Shown piece by piece: positions 1 through 9,600 of a DNA stretch of 26,005 nt (positions are counted from its first letter, which is position 1; each line of letters starts with the position of its first letter). Position numbers and translations under genes: made by a program. The DNA lies in the NCBI GenBank assembly GCA_023415495.1, contig JAEZKK010000033.1, forward strand, positions 1 through 26,005, in the 5' to 3' direction. The notes under the pieces were generated by a model. The model was given only the letters and a program-made list of their open reading frames with translations, did no database searches and had not been told where the DNA came from. The stretch is from Bacteroidota bacterium. GTDB lineage: Bacteria > Bacteroidota > Bacteroidia > Bacteroidales > P3.

Positions 1-2
1 CC

Positions 3-178
3 CGCACAACGGAAACAAAGTATGCTTTGCGTCATTGCGAACCGAAGGTGAAGCAATCCAGATTAATTATCTTAACAAAGGGTTTACATGACTCTCTGGA
101 TTGCTTCGTCCTACGTCCTCGCAATGAGGTGATACAACCATAATTTAAAATTTCCGTCGTACTGGATTCCGTCGTGCG
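3..178. repeat. MITE/REP-like element with nested inverted repeats
   Basis: An outer inverted repeat pairs 3..14 (CGCACAACGGAA) with 167..178, matching at 11 of 12 positions. Inside it, 33..40 (CATTGCGA) pairs perfectly with 119..126, and 50..62 (GAAGCAATCCAGA) pairs perfectly with 95..107; the stretches between these arms do not match. A further 5-bp stem lies at 16..20/25..29. The CATTGCGA...GAAGCAATCCAG motif resembles non-coding palindromic repeats dispersed in many bacterial genomes, including Bacteroidota. That link is from memory, and only one copy is visible here. No ORF of note lies inside. The element may extend left of the window. Confidence 0.6.
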
Positions 179-402
179 AATTTGCAATTCCGCTCTTCTC
201 TATTATTAGGATTTATAATCATATACTTATTCACACATATTATTTTATATGTTTCAAGTGTCAAAGTTATGGATTTATTTTTAAATAGGATAGATATTTG
301 AGGAATTAATTGGAAGAGATTTTATTTTTATCAAGTTTAAACGAATTTTCTCTTGATAAAAAAGAATTTTTCTTTGATTTAAAAGTTTTTTTCCTTGATT
401 TA
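179..402. other. AT-rich non-coding stretch
   Basis: No credible coding region is seen on either strand; the best minus-strand reading frame is about 25 codons with no recognisable protein. The stretch contains a minus-strand TAACTTTG at 262..269 that fits the Bacteroidota -7 element but has no matching -33 box. Around 350..405 there are near-direct repeats of a TTGATTTAAA-type motif. Together with the MITE-like element and the palindromes to the right, this makes up the gene-free first 664 bases. Confidence 0.5.
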
Positions 403-434
403 AATACTGGTATGGTAGCTACCATAGCAGTATT
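403..434. repeat. 32-bp near-perfect palindrome (TATGGTAGCTACCATA core)
   Basis: The 16-bp core at 411..426 is a perfect palindrome, TATGGTAGCTACCATA. After one mismatched pair (410/427) it continues for seven more pairs on each side, giving 403..434. Its TGGTAG/CTACCA half-sites resemble those of the next hairpin at 456..496. It could be a dyad operator, a structured RNA element or part of a mobile repeat; the sequence does not decide. Confidence 0.7.
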
Positions 435-437
435 ATA

Positions 438-491
438 GTACCTACCACACGCCCCTTATGGTACCTACCACATGAGCGTTGTGGTAGGTAC
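438..491. repeat. GTACCTACCACA repeat set: two direct copies and one inverted copy
   Basis: GTACCTACCACA occurs at 438..449 and again at 461..472, 23 bases apart. Its exact reverse complement TGTGGTAGGTAC is at 480..491. Either direct copy can pair with the inverted copy, so two mutually exclusive hairpins are possible. The longer pairing (456..472 with 480..496) should win. Confidence 0.75.
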
Positions 492-496
492 CATAA
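456..496. repeat. 17-bp perfect hairpin with 7-nt loop
   Basis: TTATGGTACCTACCACA at 456..472 is perfectly complementary to TGTGGTAGGTACCATAA at 480..496, separated by the loop TGAGCGT (473..479). No good T-run follows on either strand, so it is not a typical intrinsic terminator. It lies about 60 bases beyond a leftward promoter-like element at 558..565 and would be in the leader of that transcript if it exists. Confidence 0.75.
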
Positions 497-557
497 TGTA
501 GTTTTTGGAATTTCTGTGATTTTGTTAAGGGATAAGGTTTTCATTCCCTTGCATTTG

Positions 558-565
558 CAAAGATA
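558..565 (-). promoter_or_regulatory. possible leftward promoter -7 element (TATCTTTG)
   Basis: On the minus strand this reads TATCTTTG followed by CAAATG, matching the Bacteroidota -7 consensus TANNTTTG. It shares the TTTGCAAAT extension with the yidC and fabG promoter candidates in this window. No TTTG box is found at the expected distance, so support is partial. It would drive transcription leftwards over the palindromes and out of the window, toward an unseen gene or a small RNA. Confidence 0.35.
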
Positions 566-589
566 AGTAAAATAATTGAATTATATTAG

Positions 590-636
590 AAAATCCCCTT
601 GAAATTCCATTTTATTTTGGTTTTCAAGGGGATTTT
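590..636 (-). terminator. terminator of the giant T9SS gene
   Basis: A perfect 15-bp stem pairs 590..604 (AAAATCCCCTTGAAA) with 622..636 around a 17-nt loop. It starts 28 bases past the stop codon of the giant gene. Read on the minus strand, the closing arm ends in GGGGATTTT; on the plus strand it is followed by TTTTTGTTTTT. It may therefore work in both directions. Confidence 0.75.
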
Positions 637-664
637 TGTTTTTATATCACTATAAGAATTGGGC

Positions 665-3600
665 TTACTTGGCTATTATCATCTTTTTAGATTTTCTCTT
701 ACCATCAAATTCCATTGTATAGTAATATATTCCCTGTGGAAGATTTTGTGCATTGAACTCTATTGAATTGCTTCCTTGTGGGTATTCTTTGTTCTCAGAA
801 TAGATTAACTTTCCTAAATTATCCATTATAAAGAACCTTACTGTTCCACTATTAGGTAGATAGAATGGTATCTTCGTGTTGTTTTCAAATGGATTAGGTA
901 TGTTTTGGTCAAGTGTAAATTCATCCTTAACCTCTACTTCATCTTCAAGTCCAATTAAACCTACTACCTTCCAAACATAGGTTGTATCATTACTCAAATT
1001 ATAATCATCTTCATATTTTATAAATCCTATTACGTTATAATTCTTATTATCCTTTCTTGGGATAGTTTGAGTAAAGGTCATGTAATTGATGTATTTTGGG
1101 TTTGGTTCGTCGTAAGTCCAGTTAAAGTCTTGTTGGATTGGTGAAGACCAGTTGCCATCAACAACTAAATAAGCCTTAACTATGGATGGACCTCCAAGTA
1201 TTCCAATATTTCTTGCTTGTAGTTGAACTCTCGCCTGTGTACTTGAAGTATGTTCAATAAATACTGTATCGGCAATTGCATCGTGGTAACCCATCCTAAT
1301 AGAACATGTTGAATCATTAGTTGGATTATTATCATCAGGTACATTAACGAATGCACAAATACTTGTATAAGGAGCATTCGCTCTTGATAGAGTAGTAGTA
1401 AAATAATGGTATCCAAGACTTCCTGCTGGCAATGCATTATTCAATCTATAATTCTCTATCACTGCAGTATTGATATCTCCATTAATATAATACCCAACCT
1501 GAATACTGTCAACACTCATTGAACTATTATTAGAAATTGTAAGCTGAACTCCAATATTTGTAGGGTTAAAGTCATCTACAAGAATTTCTCTTGCTTCAAT
1601 ATCTAATGTAGATGTTGTACCATTAATTCTCTTATAAAGAGTATCATTATCATGATAGAAATCACCCACAAGTCCTGTCCATACCTTTAGGTTTGTAGCT
1701 CCAAAGAATGATTTAAATTTGTGCTTGAATTTGTATACATAACTTTCTGAATAGTATAAATCTGGTGTAAAGATAATTGTATCTCCATAGATTGTAGTTC
1801 CGTCAACTGTGTAATAAACTGGAAGACTTGATACACTTTGGAAACCTAAGTTTCTTATTAATATAGCTACTTCAATTTGGTCATTAGCAACGACGTTTTC
1901 ATCTGGAGTTATTATTTCTATTAAAGCAACATCTTTTTCCAAAGGTCCTATTACTATATTATTGCATGCAGTATCATTATCGTTATAGATATCCGTTGGA
2001 TTTAAACGTGTAAAGGCACAGAGTTGGAAAGGATTTTCAAGCTCAACATTAACGTATTTACCTTGTTTGAAGGTGTAGGTCATTGTATCTCCCATATTTA
2101 GTTGTGCATTATGAATTTCCTCACAAATTGGGATAAACATATCCTGAGCTTTATAGCAAATATCAAAATTATCTACTAAGTCCTTACCATAATTCCTTAT
2201 TCTTACTTTTGGATAATAGTATGAACCATAATTAGGAGTTATAGATGGAGCTGTTTGAACAGATACTGCACCTACGTCCTGAGCTCCCAGGCCTCTTTCA
2301 AGTCTGAAATCATCTATTGCAAATCCATCGTTTTGATTAGTTCCTGATTTGAATACAAATCGGAATTGAACCTCATTACCCATATTATAAAGAAGGTGGT
2401 CAAGTGAGTATTGAACCTCTGTCCAATTTAGAGTTGATTCAAATCTATTAGAATCTCCATTATACCAATTGACACCGTACTTATCATTTTTCTTGCCCAA
2501 ACGTTCCCATGTCCTATTCCAACTTAAGTATTCAACATACATAGATGCTCCAAAGGATAATGAACGACGAAGCATAAACTTTAATGTATCAGGCTTAATT
2601 ATACCAATATCAAATTTTGGAGAGTATAGAATACTTTCGTTATTAGCTGGATATTGACCTGATAATTGAGTCTTCCAACAGTTTGGAGCGGAATACGCTC
2701 CTTTAATAACATTATTCATTGAATCAGGAGTTCCAAATTGCCAACAATTAGTAGGTAGGTTTGGATTAATATTTAATGGATAGAAATCATCATTATGTTG
2801 TCCATTTGCTTCATCAAATGTGGTTGTATATGGTATTTTATAAGTTTTGAATATATAAGAATCAATTCTTATTGTATCATTTGAATGTGCAACATCATTT
2901 AATGCATCAACAAAGGCTACAAATCTTGTTTGACCAAGATTTAGATTAACATTTGCAAGAGTTATAATTTGTCTGTCTCCTGATTGAAGATTACCAGCCC
3001 ATGTATAAACTTGAATTGGGTCATCGTTAGTTTGCCATGTAATTGTAGCGGATGTTAGAGGTTGTACTCCTGTATTTCTTAGTACAACTGTAACATCATT
3101 AACTGGATTGACTAATAATGCAGTTGGAGAAATAAATTTCATTAACTCTGCATCATACTCTTGAGGATTTACTACTGTTACTAAATAATCCTCAACCTCT
3201 CCTGCAATTGGTGGTGTACATCCATCAAAATATGTAGAATCTCTCATCTGCCATAAAGTTATTCTCATTCTTGTTTGACCATTAAGAGCTGTTGTTGGCA
3301 CTTCTATCTTTCCTTTCGAGAAACTACCAGAAATTACTCTTTGACTCATTACTAATTCATCATCTTCAAACATTCCATTACGATTCCAGTCAATAAAAGC
3401 TCTAACCCAACCCTCAATTACAGGAGCACCTGTCAACATTGAAGAAGGCTTTTCACTCATAACATACAATGAATCTGGAACCCCTTTGAATAACTTAACA
3501 GGTGATACTGTTTTAGTGAAATCTGTATATTTAACACCTGTTGCAGTAGAGGAATGGTCAAGGTTGCCTATCTGTACTTTAGTAATATCTAATGTATTTG

Positions 3601-6600
3601 CTAAAGTAGCAACAGTATTACAATATACCGAGTTGCCGTTCTTTGGTTTAACCATCCAAACAGCTGATGTGTCATTTTGTACTGCTGCATCTCCAGGAGC
3701 ATTAACCCAAGTTCTAATCCTATAAGTTTTTGTTATATCATGTAAATTAGCTAAAGTATTAAATTTATAAACATAAGATGAGTCTCTTGGAATTATATCC
3801 GTACATGTCTCTGTTACTATTTGATAAGCACCTGTATCTGCAGTTCTTATTCCATAAGATACTTGGAAATTACTTAAAGGTTGTGTGCCGAAATTAGTAA
3901 GCCTAACCTTTATTGTATCAAAGAAATCTGGGTCTTCATTAAATGACATATAAACGAATCCTGTCTTAGGAGGATAAACAACCCCCTGGTTATCGAAACC
4001 AACCATAGAGGCATCAACATTTGATCTCGGATATAGATTTACCTTAAGTGGAACATATAAACTATTACATGCAAATCCCCCTGTTTGATTAACCCTTAAA
4101 TAGAATGTGGAGTCAACAAACAACTGTGTTGTGGAATACTGTGTAGATATTCCATAATTATTATGAGTATAGAATGGAGCTGCATCTGTAGAATCCTTAA
4201 ACCATTTAATAGCATATGAATCAGCCTGAGTAGCCCATGGTTTAGCCCATGTTCCATAATGAATTACTGTATCTCTTGGGATAGGTGGTGGTGGAGAAAC
4301 CCTTGCAGTAACTGTAATATTTGTAGTTGTATCATTTATTCTAACATTATCCTTTCTTAAATACACATAGGAACGAACATTCCATGTAGTATCGTTTAAT
4401 CCTAAAGGATAGAAATTAGCTTTCTTGTTAAATGTATAAGTAAATTGTTCATTCTTTTGTAATGAGTCTACTACTGGATTAGCATTATTATAAGGTAATA
4501 ATAATAGTTCTCTCGATGCAAGGTCAGGTCTTCCTTCAACTTCATATCCTATCCAAATTGAATCTCCTGGTAGAACTGTATTTTCTCCAATACTCTTAAC
4601 ATTTACACTTATAGGAGTATTAAATAATTGACATCTTTCAGTAATTTGAACTGTATTTACTGCTTGAAGATTATACCCTGGTATTGTTAAGAAATTCTTA
4701 TAAATTGTATCATTTCTTTGAATTGTATCATTTGTTGCACTTGTAAAAACTCCTATTGAAATTGAGTCAAATACATTAAAATTCAAAGGAGGATATAGTT
4801 TGTCAGCAAATGTAAATTCAGCTTCAGTTAAAGAAGGCATATTTAGATAGAAGGTCTCAGTAATCGACTCTATTACATGAGTTGTATCTCGCTTAAATTT
4901 AATCAATGCAGTTAGCTTAACACTATCCATTGTAAATAAACCAAAATTCTTAACTTTAGCTTTTACTGTCATTGGAAGTCCTTCAACATATCTCTTACTT
5001 TCAGGATCTAAAATATCTATTACTCCTGCATCGTAATCAACAAATTGATATTCATACGCTCCTATTGTTGGTTTTGGAGAAACTGGTCTAAATCTGCCTA
5101 AAATATCTAAGTAGATATCATCTAATGGCTCCGCTCTTCTAACTATATCAGTTGGATAATTTAGTTCAAGTAAGGAATCATTAATAAATGGAGCATAAGC
5201 CATTACAGATTGGGCATCTTGTCCATTTGCTGCTTGTAAAGCAGGAATATCAAGTTTTATACCAGTCCAGAATATTGATGCTACACCATTGGAATAATAA
5301 TTATTATTATTTGACAAGCTTACTTGAGTTCCTGGGAATAATACATAATATGCATATCCTTTTCCACTATTAGATAAATTATTATTTAATACTCTTAATC
5401 CAGAACAATTCATAGACACACTAAGTGTTCTTGAGTTTGGACTGTTTAAACTTGGGAAGAGGCTTATTGTATTATAAAAAACATTTACATTATAAACTGT
5501 ATCTAAATTAAGTCCTATATATGCAATTGCACTCATTGCTTTAGTTCCTGTCATCGACACAGCATTATTCGAAATTAATCCTGGATTGAAATTATCTCCA
5601 TTATATCTCTTAACTTCAATACCTGTTCTAACATTTATACCATCTTTTAAATAAATATCATTATTTGAGATATCTAAACTTCCATAGATTGTATTTACAA
5701 AAATCCCTTTTGCATTATTTTGATTTGCATATTGACGAATCTTATTTCCTTTAATAGTAAAATTATTTACTTTATAAGCAGCAATTGCATCGAAAGAATA
5801 ACCTTCAAATATATTATTTGTTATTATAAGATTATTTGTCGAATCATTTGCTCCCCAATTAGTAGTAATTCCTCTTGCTCCACTCACAAAGCGAGATTTA
5901 TTAATTGTAATATTATCACTAATTCCATAAAGATCTAACAGCTTTGTTGTTTCTGTATGTGGCGTGGACTTTGGAATGCCAGTTAATACAAGTTTTTCTA
6001 ATTTAATATTATTAGAGTTGTTAATCTCAATAACTACAGGTGATGCATCTGAGAATGCCCTAATAGATAAATTCTCAAAGTTGATATAAGATGTTTTATC
6101 AAATTTCACAATATATTTATCTGTAAGTGTATCTGTATCATAAATTATATATACATCATTAGAATCAGGAGAATTTCCTCTAAAAGTAATTGTACTAACA
6201 TCACTTACTCCGATAATTGGAGGAATAACTATTTGTTCATTATAACCTCCAACTTTAGGATTAATTTCAAATACTACATTACCACAAACTCCTGATGCTT
6301 CTAAAGCAAGAATAGCTGAACCAATTGTAGGATAATCAGCATTTGCTCCCCCAATCGTTAGAGTTGTTGTTGAAGTGTTATTTCCAATACATGATGAGAA
6401 ACTAAATGATGCAGAGTCATTATCATTGAATACTGTATCACATGAAATATTTGTCCAAGCAATAATTTCATTAATACCAGATATAAATATCTTATTTCCT
6501 ATTGTTAAAACTGTATCTTTATTTGGCAAGATACTACCAAGATATTGATAAGGAGTTTGCAATTGTCCATTAACAGTCCATTCTATATCTGGGTTAACTA

Positions 6601-9600
6601 AAGTATCTGTACCATAATTTTTAATCCTTACTTGAATTGGAATTGGTATTCCAGACATTACGGTCGGAGTATTTGGATTTTCTATCGAAAGTATTCCTGC
6701 ATCGCATGCAGGTGGTGGAGCTACTTTAACAACCACAGGAGTCCTTGGGCTGGAACATCCAAATTTTTCAAATGAGAATTTTGTATTTGGCCTATTTGGC
6801 GAAGAAATCTGCGGACTTCCTTGCCAATCACATACTGGAGTTAATTGCGAACGATAAACAATTACTGAATTAAATCCGGCATTTGTAAAGTAAGTTTGAG
6901 TAGAATAAGGAGTTGTTAATTGTTTAGATTCAAAACACACTTCTATAATCAAATTTGATATTCCATCATAATAAAATGGTGAACTAAAATTATAATTTCT
7001 CCAACCAGTATCGGCAGGGTTTGTTGAGCGTAATGTATCTGTAGTACTATAATAAACTTCCTGAAGGTTTGTTTGCCATGTAGTTAGAGTTTCTGCAGTA
7101 GTAGTTCCAATTTTTATTGTATAGTTTTCGTACTTAAAAGAGCCAACAATTTTAGCAATTCTAAATGCTAAACTATTGATATTACCCTCTCCTATTCCTA
7201 ATGCAGTAAGTTCTGAATTTTTATACAAGTATTGTTCTTTAGCATATTTGTTAGATGGATTGATTGGTGATGGTAAGGCTGATAAAAGAGTAGAAGCTGT
7301 ACCAATAATAATCGAATCTTTTGTTTGTAACATTTCTCCAACATAGAATGTATCTGTAGCATATAATATAGGTGTTTGGAAATTTGTCCTTCCTAATTCA
7401 TTATATGTAGTAGGATTATTATACCATATTATTGCATTATTGGATGTTGTAAGAGTCGATAATACAGTAGATGTTCCATAAGGGATTGAATCCCCTGGTG
7501 ATGATGGAGCAACTGGTGTCATTAGTGATTTCACAATAAGTGAAGAAGTGTCATTAATTCTAATAACATCTGAAGATAAATCAGCAATTGCTTCAATTTT
7601 AAAATCTTTATCCCCTAAATGAGATGCAAGATTAAGGGTTTGTGATAAAACATATGTGATAGTATCATTAGGATTAATAGTTATATTGCATGTATCATAA
7701 ACTGTTAGTGTAGGTGTTGTTTGAGGCAATTCATATAAGTTTAATTTTATCGGAGTTGAATTTAATGGAGAAACACCAGTATTTGTTATTTTAACTTGTA
7801 TTTCTTCATCTAATAAGGTACAAACTTCGTTTTTATTAACCCCAAGTATTTTCACTTCACTAATTCCTGGATCCACAGTTGGGATTCCACTAACTGTTAT
7901 ATTATATGGAGATTTATATCCAAAACATCCATTATCATAAGCTATTACTAAATTACTATCTAATGTCCCAATACTCATAAACTTATTAGTAGAAGCTGGA
8001 ATCCAATTTAATGAATCCTTTGCATTTGTAGTATTTCTAATTATACCCGCAGATGTAGCTGGGAGAGTTTTACCATGCCCAGTCCATACATTAGCTGGGA
8101 CATTATGTGATGTTCTAAATTTAACTCCATTAACAGTTAATGCATCTATAACATTACTATTAGTATCTTTAAGTAAAAATCCTACCTTTGAATTTGTAAG
8201 AAAAGTACCAGTTCCTATATATAGTGTTTTTGAGGAATCTGGAGAAATTTGGTTTGCATATTGTAATACTAATGCAGTATTAGCAGGAAGAATATAATTA
8301 GGGAAAGTATATGTACGAGTTATTGCAGGATTTAAACTATCCCCTGCAGCCCCAAATATGTACTCAATTTTATAATTTTTTAGGTTTATTGCTCCATTGC
8401 CTAAATTGGTTAACTCAATTGCACAGTTTTGATTCACCCATGCTGGTAAGTTTGGAGTTAATCCGTCAGGACTACCAGTTTTTGTAAATTGAATTTCAGA
8501 AATCTTTAATAATGGAATTTCTTGTTTTCTTGAAAAATAGAAAACTGTATCTGAATACAATCTTTGAGTCTGATAATTTTTTGATTTTAACACAGGAATA
8601 TTATCATTAGATTTTAAAAACCAAAATATTGAATCATTTGAAACAATACTCATATTGATTGAATCACCATAATTAATTATTGCATTTTGAGCTGCTAATG
8701 CTGGCAGTTGGTGTCTTGATAATACATAACATTTTGCAGTATCGTTAGCTTTAATTGGGTCTACAGGTAATACTGAAAATGCTCTTACTTTAAATTGTTT
8801 ATTTTGATTTGTTACTGAAAAATTATAAGGTAATCTAAACGTATATGTATAATCGACATTTGGATTAATGTCAAATTTTATAGTATCCTTTTGGTTATTT
8901 GTTACAGGTAGATTATCAATTGCAAACCACATTTGCATTTGTCCTTGGAGTATATTATTTTGACTAATATTAGAAAAGATAACTTTAATATATTCATTCC
9001 CTAATCCACATTCAGAGTATAAATCAGTTCCATCTGATGCTAAATCAAAATTACCTTTATCAATCCAAACCTTTTTTACAAAAATATTGCTTGGAGGTGG
9101 GTCGAACTGTAATGCACCAATACATGTCCCTCCTGTTAATGGTCTTAATGTATTATTAAAGTCATCAATAACTTCTGTAATACTAATACCTTTATAACAT
9201 AAAAATGCATTAGAAGTATTTAATAGATTCCAAGAAGTAAATATTGGATTTTCCACGTAGGAATTTGTGTCTCCTTGGGATCCTAATAAGGTTTGCCATT
9301 GAGTAAGAGTAGTACAATTTACTGTATTAAGCCTCCACATTATAGAACTTGGTGTACTTACTTGTGTTGACTCTTTCCAATAAACATTATTGCTGAATTT
9401 TATTGAATTAGATGAAGTTGGCCTTGTATAAACTGCAAAACCATATCCATCACTTATCAGTATATTATTATTTACATTAATATTTGATATTGTTTGACCG
9501 GTAATACCTAAATTAAGACCATAAGAAACTAAATTACCAAGGTCTTTCGCATAAATATTATTATAGCCAATAAGTACATTTTCTCCGCTTAACATATTAA

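Noticed and set aside
403..496. Possible CRISPR array
   Set aside because: Only two direct copies of 12 bases with 11 bases between them, plus an inverted copy; no regular repeat-spacer pattern and no cas genes.
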